Shown here: one piece after another, positions 11,172 through 23,900 of the stretch | How the letters are laid out: the number at the start of each line of letters is the position of its first letter | Position numbering within the stretch: position 1 is the first letter of the stretch | NCBI GenBank assembly: GCA_038380435.1 | Contig: JAWZYU010000006.1 | Coordinates: 35,900,501 to 35,964,500 of the forward strand | Length of the DNA: 64,000 nt | Source: Ryuthela nishihirai | Taxonomy: Eukaryota > Arthropoda > Arachnida > Araneae > Heptathelidae | Direction: 5' to 3' | Program-made: the position numbers and the translations under genes | The notes under the pieces: generated by a model | What the model was told of the DNA's origin: nothing | The model's database searches: none | The model's input: only the letters and a program-made list of their open reading frames with translations

Positions 11172-13270
11172 TCAAGCAGCTTTATAACGTCCATAGGCCA
11201 AAGTATCACTTCCATTAGCAAGTATAAATCTTTTATTATCATAAGGGCACAGTCCTGCTTTGGTTGAAGACACAGTGTAAATGCGATGCGATAACTCTCG
11301 ATTTTCGCAGCACTGACTCGCGACATAAATTTGTTTAGCAGACAATTTTCGTAATCTGCATAGCATATTTTATTTTTAATGATTTTCTTTGGCACACCTT
11401 TAGCAGCTTTCTTTTCACCAGCTTTACTCCGAAGACTATACAACTTGGAGCGTAAACCAACAAAACATTCTCCTGGTACACCGAGGAGTTCATCTTTAAA
11501 TTTTCCCAGTGCTTTTTTATTTCGTGTATCATTCAAAAAATGGTCTACTTGGTAACGGAAGTATCGAAAAGCTCGGCATGATCTTTCATATCTTCATATA
11601 CATCTTCTGTTTGTATCTCGTAGCACAAGGAGTCAGTATCAGTGAACAATAATTTTGCTCTATTTTCATAATGGAAGTTATACATCAGAGTTTTGCTGAT
11701 GTCAAGTATCGAGAATCCTGCATAAATAGACCTGTTAAGCTTCAGTTTCTTATGTTTTGACTGCGTACAGGCCAGATCATTATCAAATACTTGGAAGGTA
11801 TGAAATACAGGTGATGCGATTAATTTCTGTAGTCTCTTCTTATCTTGGGTTAATTCAATTTTCACACGGTTTCTCAAATTCCCCATTGTTTTCCCAAATA
11901 CTACATTGTTCCTCAATTTGAAGAAGTGTTTTTCAAAATCATTTCTCGCATCTGTTCTTTGGCAGGTATTAAATTCGATGTATGGTTTTAGCCAAGGCGA
12001 CTGTTAAAAATTCTAAAATGCGTTGGATATGTTTCAGCTGCATGTCTAGAGCTAAATACTGCTTTAGGTTTCGATAATGCACTATATAGTCTTCTTCGCA
12101 TATACATTAGGAACAGGTTTCGCTGATTTGTCTGAAACAGCTAATCCTAGATGGGAAATCACTTCACAAGAGTAAGGCGAGAGCAATTGTGCATCAATCT
12201 GAAATTTCTCTGCAGTTAATGAGTAGTCATTATGCATATCGTGAAGCGGAGTAGGAGAGTCTAAATCAACCTATAATATGTAACCGGTTTCAGAATCATC
12301 AGTCACTGTGGTAACGTCAAACATTTTCCAGTTTTTCTCTGTCAATCCAGTGAAAGTCGCTTACTGAGAGATGCTGAGACAGAGTCCAACCGTATAAATT
12401 ATTAGCGTCTAAATATATGATGTATTTAGAGGGCAGAAGTGGATTGTATGTGTCTAGGTATCTATTATTCGCTTTGCTATACTGATTGTAAATTACGGAA
12501 ATGCCACCAGGAATACCTTTCTCCAGAAACAAATACCTCGTAGGATCGGTGAGCAAGTCCATTTCTACATTCGTCATCTTCAAACACGCTTGCCATGCTA
12601 ATCCAAAAGCGGTATAGACATGGCAAGGATCGAGTTTATAATAATCAACGCATAACTTTCTGAAATGCTGAAACACATCAGTTAGTAGAAGCACGTCACT
12701 CTTGATACACAAGTCATGGTACTCTCCTAGATTTTTCACTTTAAAATCATTCCACACTTTCAAAGTATGATTGTAATCTTCTTCTTCTAACCTCTCTTCT
12801 GTATGCTGGTTATAAAAAACTTCACGTGGTGGTAATTTTGTATCCTCAAACTTCTCACAGTTGTCGATATAATTATACGGATAAACATCTTTTCCCATGA
12901 GGAGAGGCGCCAGTTCAGGTTCAACATGTTCATTCAGAATTTGGAACTCATTTGCAGGTAAATTACTCACCAGTTTCTCTAGTGATGTGTTTAGAAACTG
13001 AAAAGAATCTAAAAAATGTATGTTGCCTAGAAAGAAAGCTATGTATTTTTCCATATTGTTAGGAATGCAGTTAATTTTTCGATTCTCTATCTTCCCAATA
13101 CTCTGGATTATTAAATGGCTATCATAACCTCTTAGGTTATGAATGGTGAGTGGAATCCTCTTTCCAGGTTTGAAATCCCAATTACACGCGTTATGCGTGG
13201 CTCCTCGAAACTTTCCCGTAAAATGATCCTCCAACTTCTCACAGCTGTCGATATAATCATACGGATACAC
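11172..13270 (-). pseudogene. Polinton-like DNA polymerase B, copy 1 (N-terminus missing)
   Basis: On the minus strand from 13,210 the frame encodes HFTGKFRGATHNACN (second half of an endonuclease VII-type zinc/HNH site), HNLRGYDSHLIIQ (exonuclease II motif), YLDANNLYGWTLSQ (polymerase motif A, about 12,390), then after breaks the motif B region with NNVVFGKTM (about 11,900), TDTDSLCYE (motif C, about 11,630), FVGLRSKLYSL and a C-terminus TLAYGRYKA (11,172). This is the protein-primed family B polymerase found in Maverick/Polinton-type elements. It lacks the zinc-finger N-terminus and exonuclease I. Breaks include a TGA after REKLENV (12,317) and a frameshift before the YIVHYRN segment; both also occur in the inverted copy at 15,008-18,473. 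No integrase, protease or capsid gene is seen nearby. Confidence 0.9.
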
Positions 13271-14940
13271 AGTTTTTCTCGGAAAAATTTTTACGGACTC
13301 TAAAATTTAAAAAAAATTTTTTTTTTCGGAAACGCCAAAGGTAAGCATCGCCATTTTGTGGTAAAGAAGTGACATAGAAATGTTTTTTTTGAAATTTAGA
13401 TTATTATATTTATTAATCAGTACGTCTTTTAAAAGTCTCAGACACTACTAACGATATTTGTTCACATTCTTGAAATACTTAACAAATAACTATAACATTA
13501 TATTACATTTATTAGATTACAGAAAAGAGCAACCAACATAAATATTTTGTTGAGAATTACCTCAACAGCTGTTACGGTGCCTTTCGTCATGTTTACAAGA
13601 GATGACCTTGAGGATCGGTGCCTACGAAAAGAGGTGAATGTAAGTTGAAATGTTTCGTTGAGACAGCGTGGCGGTGTGGTCCCTTGCTACTTTTGTCGTC
13701 GCATGTACAAATGGTAGTGTTCTGGATTGTTATTTATTAGGACTCAGTGTAAGCTTTACAGCGTGAGTCCCGTATACCTTTCAACTGTGAGAGAGTCTGA
13801 CTTTGCGGATTAGCTATTAGCTTGCAGTTAATTTTTTAATCATTATAATTTTACAGTCCTTTAAATGTTATTGTGGTTTTGTTTCATAAAATGTAGGTGT
13901 TAAAATAAATTTAAATGTAAACTCTTTTTGTGGTGAGGGGGAGAAATTTTAATATGTGTACAGTGTTTAACAAATTTTTTTTCTGATTTACCATGTATCT
14001 TAATGTTAATATATGGAATACAGATAATTCAGGTTTGATATTTCTATACTGTCTGATTACGGAAAAAAGTATTTCGCACGCAGTCGTTTCGACATATGCT
14101 TGGCGATGTGGTATATGTTTGTCTTAAATAGTTTGTATAAAAATACACAATTGAAAATCACAGTGTTAATTGCAGCAAGTGACTAGGGAAATTTCGATAG
14201 TGTTCATAATGGATATTTTCGAAATAATTAGCTTTAAGAATTACTGCTTAGTGCAAATGTTCTGATATTGCGCCATAAGGTTAAAAAACTATAAAATATA
14301 TATTAATATAATGTATATGGGAAAAAAGTTAGAATAGATACTAACAAATATTATTTTTTTCTAAAAAAACTTTAGTTTTTATTACACGAAAAAATAGTAT
14401 TACTCTTATATATATATATAAGGGAACACTTCAGTCAAATAGAAACATATTAACTTCTTTTCCATTATACCTTAGGAAAAAATACTGTTTCGTTATTATG
14501 TTGGTTGGTAAGCGTAAATATTTAACAGAACTCTTTATCAATGGGGAACTGAAGGAAGCCATAAGTTTCGCAAGTGTCATTTGAATGTAATTGAAAAAAA
14601 TTGTTAACCGTTATTAATTATGATTTGTTCGGTCGTTTTTATTAGATCATTTAATTTTTCATGCCTAATAAATTTTTAATGAAAAATGATTATTATAAAT
14701 GCAGATTCAATTACTTTCAGCCTTATTAATTTTGATTATTTTTCGGAGGAGTGGGGATTCGCGATGAATTTATAGATTGGCGTTATCGAATCTATATCTG
14801 TGCCCCCTCTTACCATCCCACCAATATATGACGATTATTATTAAATTTTATTCTGATGTAGCGATTAAATGTTCTATGAAAGTTTGAGTGTATCGGTATT
14901 TGATTAACACTTAATTTTATTTTAGAGTGACTTTGAGCAA
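13271..14940. other. spacer between head-to-head polymerase copies
   Basis: The 1.7 kb is AT-rich with homopolymer runs (for example around 13,310 and 14,360) and a short TA repeat at about 14,410. I found no open frame or RNA gene that I recognise, and no obvious long inverted repeat between its two halves. Confidence 0.5.
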
Positions 14941-14945
14941 TATTA

Positions 14946-14953
14946 TATAAGGA
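14946..14953 (+). promoter_or_regulatory. possible TATA box for polymerase gene copy 2
   Basis: The sequence tatataag lies about 55 bp upstream of the first zinc-finger codons and is followed by GC-richer sequence suited to a leader. Position and composition are the only evidence. Confidence 0.3.
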
Positions 14954-15007
14954 AGTGAAGGTGCGAATATTGTCATTTGTGTTCGTGCAGCTGTCCAGTG
15001 CGTTTGT

Positions 15008-15259
15008 ATGCTGATTCTGCAGACGATGTTTGAGTGTAAAGATTGCGGAATGGTCTACGCTCATTCTGCAAGCTTCGACCGTCATAAGAAATATCATAAC
15101 AAAGGAGCGCTTTTCCATTGTGCGGCTTGTACAGCTATATTTGCAAGAAAGGATAACTTTGAGCGATATCTTAGCTCTCATAAGAGTAGTTTCTCCTTTG
15201 AATGCGAAGTGTGTGGGACAACCTTTAGTAGAAAAGATAATTATAAGCTGCATATCTGA
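15008..15259 (+). pseudogene. C2H2 zinc-finger N-terminal module of polymerase copy 2
   Basis: Three C2H2 fingers are readable. The first (FECKDCGMVYAHSASFDRHK, then KYH) has the C-x2-C-x12-H-x3-H spacing. The second (FHCAACTAIFARKDNFERY) has Tyr in place of its first His. The third (FECEVCGTTFSRKDNYKLH) stops at 15,257-15,259. In arthropod relatives as I remember them, fingers of this type precede the polymerase on the same protein, so this is probably the true N-terminus, separated from the rest by stops and frameshifts between 15,260 and 15,510. The linker region is Lys/Arg-rich. A separate zinc-finger gene is less likely. Confidence 0.75.
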
Positions 15260-15513
15260 CGTTCACACATATTAATAAGAAGAGGAAACGTTCTACAGAT
15301 GATGGATGTCTGCAAAATAAAAAGAAGAGGAATGAGCATGATGAAAAAGAAGACGACCCGTGCCGTTTCGCTGACATTCTATCAATGCGGATATTGGTGG
15401 CTAATGAGGAGACATGACATGATTTGATTGGTTTCCTCGATGATTCGTGGAATGAACTGCAGACCTTTCTACAAGAAGAATTGCACTTGAAGTAAACAAT
15501 CAAGTGGTACTTA

Positions 15514-18473
15514 GTGGTGAGAGTGCATTTCGTCCGAAAAGCCAGCCCCTCTACCGATGAATATAGTACTCCTTTCTTTAGGAGTAACTGCATCACAAGT
15601 CTTCCAGATTCAGATTTAAAGAACGACCATCGACTGGCCTATGAAAAAGATAAGGCTTCCTGTGAAGAATATGAAGATTCCCAGAGTGGCTGGGTTTTAG
15701 ATGAAATTCTTTTTCCTGAAGTGAAAATTGGAAAATATGCACCTCTAGGAGGCTCTAACTATATCCCTGTACTACGAGAGCTACAAACAAAGCATGCAAT
15801 TGTTAATGTGCGCAACAACGACGAGAAATGTTTCCTTTGGTCACTACTTGCTGCTTTACATCCGGTTGAAAAGAATGCTGATTGTTTGACTAATTATCAA
15901 CATATGGAAAGCGAACTGGACGTCTCAAGCCTTGTTTATCCTGTGACTGTAACGCAAATTCCAAAGTTTGAGCAGATGTATGGGATATCTATCAATGTAT
16001 CTGGATACGAGAAAGAAGTATTCTCTCTTTACATTACATCAGTGAAAGCTAAACGACATATTAATCTCATGCTCTTATCAGTTGGAGAAAAGAGACATTA
16101 CTGCTACATTAAGAATATGAGGAGACTTCTAAGTTCCCTTATCAGCCATAAATGTATGAGCTTTTACTGCGATTATTGTTTACAACGTTTTTCGAAGAAA
16201 TCTATTTTAAAAGAGCATATGACCTACTGTGAAGAACACGACCCTCAAAAAATACAGCTGTCAAGTGAAGAAGAGAAGCGTCTGAAGTTTACGAATTTCA
16301 AATTTTAGCTCCCTGTACCTCCTGTAATCTATGCTGATTTCGAATCATTTTTAGTAAAAGTAGATACATGCCTCCCTAACCCAACTGCCTCTCACACTAC
16401 AATTACGGCTCAACATGAAGCACGTGGATTTCCTATGTGGTTGTGGTCCCTGATGGACATAGTTAGATACCACCCACGATTTATAGGGGTCCGAATAATA
16501 TAGAGGAGTTTTTGAAGTGCCCTCTAGAGGAAGAAGAAATTATTCCAAAGTTGATGAAGCAGAATATTGCTATGTGCCTGTCTGACGAAGAGCAAAACTT
16601 ATACGAAAATGCTTTAAGTTGCCATATATGCATGAATCCCTTGGGGAGAAATCGAGTAAGAGATCATGATCATTTTACGGGAAAGTTTCTAGGAGCCACA
16701 CATAACGCGTGTAATTTGAATTTTAAACCTGGAAAGGAGATTCCACTCGCCATTCATAACCTAAGAGGTTATGATAGGCATTTAATAATCCAGAGTATTG
16801 AGAAGATAGAGAATCGAAAAATTAACTGCATTCCTAACAATATGGAAAAATACATAGCTTTCTTTCTAGGCAACATACATTTTTTAGATTCTTTTCAGTT
16901 TCTAAACACATCACTAGAGAAACTGGTGAGTAATTTACCTGCAAATGAGTTCCAAATTCTGAATGAACATGTTGAACCTGAACTGGCGCCTATCCTCATG
17001 GGAAAAGATGTTTATCCGTATAATTATATCGATAACTGTGAGAAGTTTGAGGATACAAAATTACCACCACCTGAAGTTTTTTATAACCAGCCACCTGAAG
17101 TTTTTTATAACCAGCATACAGAAGAGAGGTTAGAAGAAGAAGATTACAATCATGCTTTGAAAGTGTGGAATGATTTTAAAGTGAAAAATCTAGGAGAGTA
17201 CCATGACTTGTGTATCAAGTGTGACGTGCTTCTACTAACTGATGTGTTTCAGCATTTCAGAAAGTTATGCGTTGATTATTATAAACTCGATCCTTGCCAT
17301 GTCTATACCGCTCCTGGATTAGCATGGCAAGCGTGTTTGAAGATGACGAATGTAGAAATGGACTTGCTCACCGATCATACGATGTATTTGTTTCTGGAGA
17401 AAGGTATTCCTGGTGCCATTTCCGTAATTTACAATCGGTATAGCAAAGCGAACAATAAATACCTAGACACATACAATCCACTTCTGCCCTCTAAATACAT
17501 CAAATATTTAGACGCTAATAATTTATACGGTTGGACTCTGTCTCAGCATCTCCCAGTAAGCGACTTTCACTGGATTGACAGAGAAAAACTGGAAAATGTT
17601 TGACGTTACCACGGTGACTGATGATTCTGAAACCGGTTACATATTACAGGTTGATTTAGACTCTCCTACTCCGCTTCACGATATACATAATGACTACCCA
17701 TTTACTGCAGAGAAATTTCAGATTGATGCACAATTGCTCTCGCCTTACTCTTGTGAACTGATTTCCCATCTAAGATTAGCTGTTTCAGACATATCAGCGA
17801 AACCTGTTCCTAATGTATATGCGAAGAAGAATATATAGTGCATTATCGAAACCTAAAGCAGTATTTAGATCTAGGCATGTAGCTGAAACATATCCTTCGC
17901 ATTTTAGAATTTAAACAGTCGCCTTGGCTAAAACCATACATCGAATTTAATACCTGCCGAAGAAGAGAGGCGAGAAATGATTTTGAAAAATATTTCTTCA
18001 AATTGATGAACAATGTAGTATTTGGGAAAACATTGGAGAATTTGTGAAACCGTGTGAAAATTGAATTAACCCAAGATAAGAAGAGACTCCGGAAATTAAT
18101 CGCATCACCTGCATTTCATGCCTTCCAAGTATTTGATAGTGACCTGGACTGTATGTAGTCAAAACATAAGAAACTGAAGCTTAACAGGCCTATTTACGCA
18201 GGATTCTCGATACATGACATCAGCAAAACTCTGATGAATAACTTTCCATTATGAATTTATAGTGCGTAAGTATGGAAATAGAGCAAAATTATTGTTCACT
18301 GATACTGACTCCTTTTGCTACGAGATACAAACAAAAGATGTATATGAAGATATGAAAGATCATGCCGACCTTTTCGATACTTCGGATTGCCCAGAAGACC
18401 ATTTTTTGTATGATACACGAAATAAGAAATCACTGGGAAAATTTAAAGATGAACTCCTTGATTTAAAAATAAA
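15514..18473 (+). pseudogene. Polinton-like DNA polymerase B, copy 2
   Basis: Order of motifs: SGWVLDEILFPEVKIGKY, ECFLWSLLAALHP-like segment (about 15,830), ISINVSGYEKEVF, a C2H2-like YCDYCLQRFSKKSILKEH (about 16,170), YADFES (exonuclease I, about 16,333, just after a TAG at 16,306), CHICMNPLGRNRVRDHDHF with ATHNACN (endonuclease VII-like zinc site, about 16,620-16,710), HNLRGYDRHLI (exonuclease II), YLDANNLYGWTLSQ (motif A, about 17,510), LMNNVVFGK (motif B, about 18,005) and TDTDSFCYE (motif C, about 18,300). The copy ends abruptly at about 18,473 inside the C-terminal domain, joined to a LINE fragment. It carries a 24-bp tandem duplication (PPEVFYNQ twice, 17,068-17,113). At least five frame breaks, two shared with copy 1. 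Confidence 0.92.
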
Positions 18474-19297
18474 AACGTTATGTTTATTATAATTTCCTAC
18501 CGGATATTTATTTCGCATGGGTTCAGTCTAGCTTAATATATGGAATTTGTTGTTGGGGAGGAGAATATAAATCAATTTTATTGTCTTTAATTTATGTACA
18601 AAATAAAATAGTTCGTAATCTTAATTATAATTATTTTGCTGGGAACACAATATTATACAACAAACGCAATATATTGCCAGTAAGGAAATTATATATATAC
18701 ATTTCAACTATCGTTTTGTATGAAAATCAAGATTTAATTCCGATTAAAAATCCTAATTTTAACTCCAGAGTTTTGGGTTTACAATTTTATATAGAAAAAA
18801 CGAAAAAAGGAAAATTTTCCATAAAACTTTTAATTTATTGTACCTAAATTTTTTAATTCACTAGAGTATACAATAAGAAACGAAAAATGTTTTACTACTT
18901 TTAAGAATTGTTTGCGTGCTTATTTGTCAAAGTTAGACAACATTGAATGTATGTTTACTGTGATTAAATAATATTTGATAGCATTTACATAGGAACTGAT
19001 ATTTGGTAAGACTACATACCCACACCATCTGTGATAGTTAATACTTTCTTATTTTTTACTTACTTTATTTTCTTTAATGAAAATGAATTAACTTTTTTTT
19101 TATAACCTGGAAGAGCTCGTAGCTCCTTGGTTGTTCACATATACTTATTGATGGTTTTACTTAGTTTTATTCTTTTATTGTTTCTCTGTTCTTTGTAAAG
19201 TGTTGTATTGATAATATATTGGACAAAGTGTAAATTGTGTGTTTATTGTCCTCGTGTATTTATGTTATAATAAATTTGAATTTGAATTTGAAATTTG
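18474..19297 (+). mobile_element. jockey-like LINE 3' fragment
   Basis: The first 350 bp translate to a typical C-terminal LINE reverse transcriptase segment (YGICCWGGEYKSILLSL, then VQNKIVRNLN), followed by about 450 bp of 3' untranslated sequence ending in aataaatttgaatttgaatt at 19,268-19,297, a short tandem tail of TTTGAA. The element is 5'-truncated and its start coincides with the end of polymerase copy 2, so its insertion or a deletion removed the polymerase C-terminus. Confidence 0.75.
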
Positions 19298-19299
19298 AA

Positions 19300-19805
19300 G
19301 CCGAAGTCGCTGACAAATCTATTACTTCAATTTATTGCTTCTTAACTGTGAACGTAAGACTTACAACAACGTTTAAATCTGATGCTGTTGCCGGATCACC
19401 CACATTCACAAAGGAATTATTATTTTGAAATTTAAGACCCGTGTGGGAAATTTGGGACTTTTCGGTCGACTACCACGGGGACCACAGTGTAGGAAGATCT
19501 GTCAGAAATATAAATATCGATAGCATTCGACGAAACCACTGGTTATGAGAGCGGCACTGAAATCAGCAACGACCTGGGTAGCGCCAGGCAATTCTTTGCG
19601 TTGAATCTATACTAATTGGTGGAAATGTCGGGTGAGGGTGGGAGACCTAACATTTACTGCAAAGTAAATTCAAAACACTAACTTTTACTGCAGCGAAAAT
19701 CATAATATATAGATTAAAAGTGAGGCCTGGACAGCGCCAGGTGCCGTTCATCTAAAGAAAAATAAGTCTTGTTTTATTCAATAATCAATAATATATTCAA
19801 GTTCT
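19300..19805. other. no gene recognised
   Basis: Slightly GC-richer unique-looking sequence with gcgccagg occurring twice (about 19,580 and 19,732). No recognised protein or RNA gene. Confidence 0.45.
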
Positions 19806-19814
19806 ATTCTTTGA

Positions 19815-20100
19815 ACGAAACGCTGCTTTTCCAATAGTAATAACATCTCGGAATGAAGCAACTGCATTTGTATAGAGGCTGATTAAACGTAAAACTACAC
19901 CCACCCATTAAACACATATTCTCTTGGAGTCTCGATTGTACCATTTTCTGTACTTCATCTTTGTGATATACGAGAAGCGTTCGTTTTCTTACCATTGTGC
20001 TTAAAATGAACGCATGCGCACAATGACTGATGACGATGCAATATCACGTGACGATCTTTTTTTCTTCTAGCGCATACACTTACAAAACTTAGTAAAAATA
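19815..20100 (+). repeat. dispersed repeat family X, copy 2
   Basis: Contains cgctgcttttccaatagtaa, then acacccacccattaaacaca, gacgatgcaat and cttacaaaacttagtaaa at the right end, collinear with the copies at 9,575-9,900 and 36,150-36,430. It differs by lacking one of the two cgcatgcgca motifs near the end. Confidence 0.65.
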
Positions 20101-20966
20101 TCATAATAAATAAAATTGTTAAACGATCGGAACACTAAATTGCTTTCAGTTCGAACTATATGCGTTCAAGTGCTTAAAATTAATGAATTTATACTCGTTG
20201 GTTGAGAATCATTTTAAGTTGAAAGAGTGTGACTTGTGCAATGGAATGATTTATAAACTTAATCTGAAGGTTAGGAAAACGGTGGCGAATTATATGGAAT
20301 AATGAATGATATAAAAACACAGTTGAAGTGGAATAATTTGATATTTATAAACATATGATTCCTAGAGTTCAACGAATTTTTATTTTCAGCAGAAGAAAAT
20401 TTAGTTAATAATTAGAAAACGTCTTCTATTTGAAATTCTACGAGTTCACCTTCTTTAGCAATTTTCAAGTGGTAATAAATCGTTTCCTATGTACGTGAAG
20501 AAACCAATGTAAGAAATTATTTACTGAAAATTTTCAAGAGTGGTCGACGTTCAAAAACATGAAACCCAGCACGGACTTTTTACGTTGCATAAACATTGTT
20601 TGTCGGAGCTCAGTAAGAACTGTGACTTTGAATGGCCATTGTTTAGAGAACAGTTAAGAGACAGCTGAAGTTCACGGTAAATCTGAATTTAATGAGACCT
20701 AAGGTTTCGTTTTTTTAATTTGAATTTTTAATAGACTTTTACTATAGAAATATCAGTTTATACAGACTCTGGATGAAGAAAGTATGGTGTTAGATTAATT
20801 ATATTCACATGCATCCTTTTAATAGAGATCTTTATAAATCTGATAGGTGGGAATTTATAAAAAGTCGCATTCGTGATGTCACCTAAACTTAATGAAGTTT
20901 TTCTTATGTAACAAATGGAGAATAATTTCGAATGCAAAATATAAGAATATAGAAATTAAAGGCTAT
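20101..20966. other. AT-rich spacer, no gene recognised
   Basis: Low GC and stops in all frames; no recognised feature. It ends at the target site of the full-length RTE element. Confidence 0.55.
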
Positions 20967-20977
20967 AAAAGGTGAAT

Positions 20978-23900
20978 CGGTCGGTCTGTAAATGGTAGCT
21001 AGGTAGTCACTGGAAGGAGAGCTATGCACCAATCCCCTGTGATGATGCATAGAACCGGCCAGGCCTAGCAAATAATGTCCGACCCCGCCTTCTCGTGGTG
21101 CAGACCGTTAGTACCTTTCAAAAGAGATACACTCTTGTGGAAGTGAACGAAAGGGGAGGGCTGTCAGATTAGTGTGGCCTACTGATCTGGACAACTATGG
21201 CTACTTTTCTTTTTTTTCTACCCTGCTGAGGAGTGGTCAACCACACAGGGTCTTGGTGCTGACCATATAAACCCACTGGACTGGACAGATATATGGCTCT
21301 GAGCTTGATTATGGATCCTGATTTTGCTGCACTGGTAGGCTTCTGTGGAGGGAAAATCTTCCGCTGTGTTTTCTGTTTGTTTGTGGGTTGACAGCCCCAA
21401 GTGAATAGATTCACAGGATATGTTTATCAGCTGGTGGATAATCCTGAGCAGAGGTCATCGCAGGCACCTGAACTCTTTGCTTCTATTGGCATCGTCAAAT
21501 TATACATTGGAGGAAGTCTTCCAGTGTAGATGGCTTCAGCCTTTAGTGGTGGGGGGAACGGGTCTTTGCCCCATGTCTGCGATTAGGGGGCTCTTTGATA
21601 TTGTCGGCATTCCCTCTATCAATAAACATAGTTTCTTTAAACATCCTACTAACCATTTTCTCTCCATAGGTAGTTGGAATGTGAGGACTCTGCACAGAGC
21701 TTTTTCTATTGATGTCCTCACACAAGAATTCCACCATTATAATTTAGATATTCTCGGCTTGCAAGAGACCAGATGGACAGATAAAGGTCAGATTCTTAAA
21801 AATAATCTTAAATTTCTCTTTTCAGGGAGGGACGACAATAAGCATCACCAAGGCATGGGTCTGCTTCTCAGCAGACACGCTAGTGATGCTCTTCTAGGAT
21901 ATGAGTGCATTAATGAAAGGTTTCTTACAGCAAAATTTCAGACAAGCGTTAAAGACCTGAATGTTATCTGCTGTTATGCCCCCACTGAGGATGCCGATGA
22001 GGATGAGAAGGATAGGTTTTATGAACAACTTCAGGATATTTTGAATTCTGTCAAGAAAGGAGATATTACCCTTGTTCTTGGTGACTTCAATGCCAAAGTT
22101 GGTACTGACTCTGACCTTTGGGGAGGGGTGATTTGCCCTTTTGGTATTGGTAGCTGCAATGGCAATGAGCAACGTCTCCTACAGGTAGGTAAACTCAATG
22201 GTTTCAGAATAACTAACACATATTACAAACACCGTGACATACATAAGTACACATGGGTTTCACCTGATGGGCTGCATAGGAATATGATTGATTATATATT
22301 AATTAACAGCAAATGGGCTAGTTCGGTTAGAAATACCAGGGCACATAGGGGAGCTGAAATTGGATCTGACAATTACCTAGTTAAAAGTGTCTTGCAACTT
22401 AAACTTAAAAAGTGTTGTGCTAGGGTTAAAAAATTTGCTTTTAATACTGAAGCTCTGAAAGACCCAGTTATAGCCAAAGCTTACCATGATAGGTTACTTA
22501 GTCATTATGACAGTCATGTTATGCTTACCACTGAAGTTGAGGAAGAATGGGATCATTTTAAACAGGCTTTTTTGGAAACTAACAGTACTCTTTTAGAAAA
22601 AAAGGAGCAGAAGAGGCAGAATTATCTGAGTGATAAGGCACTTGAGCTTATTTCGGAAAGAAAGAACTGCAGGAATGTCCTTAATCAATACCCTACTAGT
22701 CCTAATAGAAAGCATTACAGAGAACTAAATAAACGTGTAAAAGATCAGTTAGCTGCTGATGAGAATGTTTGGCTTGATGGTTTGGCTGACAAAGCCGAGG
22801 AAGCAGTTAGACAGCACAACAGCAGAGAGCTGTTCCAGATAGTTAATGTTTTGTGTGGTAGAAAACGGACAGGTATACAGGGATTGAAGGATAAACAAGG
22901 TAAGGTTATAGAAGGTGAGGATTCTGTCATGGCTAGGTGGGCTGAGCATTTCAGTGATGTTCTGAACAATGCGGTTAGTTCTATTCCCATTGTTTGCAAT
23001 GATGATAGATGCATTGGTGGCTTTAATGTTGGCCCTATAACACAATCCGAAGTTATTTTGGCTGTTTCTAAACTTAAACTTCATAAGTCCCCAGGATTAG
23101 ATGAAATTACTACAGAAGTCCCTATTTTCAAAACAGTTGATCGCAGTTCTTGTGATAACTATAGGGGTATCAGCCTACTCTCTGTTCCAGGTAAAGTTCT
23201 TTCCATGATTGTGCTTAATAGAATTAAGAATCTGGTTGACAGTCAATTGCGTGATGAGCAATGTGAATTCAGAAGTGGTAGGGGATGTGTGGATCAAATA
23301 TTTTCACTTAGGCAGATTCTTGAGAAATGTTTAGAGTTTCAGAAACCTTTGGTTGCTAGCTTTTGTTGATTTCAAAAAGACTTTCGACTCTATTGATCGT
23401 CATAATTTGTGGTTGATTGTGAAATCATATGGTATACCAGACAAGTTAGTTAACATAATGAAAGCTCTCTATAATAACACTGAGTCGTGTGTGAGAGATG
23501 GTAAGGCTTGTAGCAATTGGTTTAGCATTACTTCTGGTTTTCGACAAGGGTGCATTTTGTCTCCTTTTCTCTTTAGCTTGGTTATTGATTATGTTATGCG
23601 AAATTTACTTCAAGGGAAAGATTTTGGCCTTAAATGGGCTGGAGATAGGAAAATTTCTGATTTAGATTATGCTGATGATTTAGCCCTTTTGCCAAATGAT
23701 GTTGATGAGATGAACTCTTTCATTCGAGCTGTTGATGAGACTGGTAGTAGAGTAGGTTTCGTTATAAACAGAGAGAAAATTAAGTGATGAAAATTGGTCA
23801 GGCAGGATGTGATTCAGTTAATCTGAATGGTAGCAGTCTTGAGCAGGTGTCACAGTTTAATTATCTTGGGAGCTATGTAACAGATAATGGTGATGTGCGG

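Noticed and set aside
13271..14940. Shared Polinton terminal inverted repeats between the two polymerase copies
   Set aside because: I compared the two sides and saw no matching long arms; the copies also have different 5' limits.
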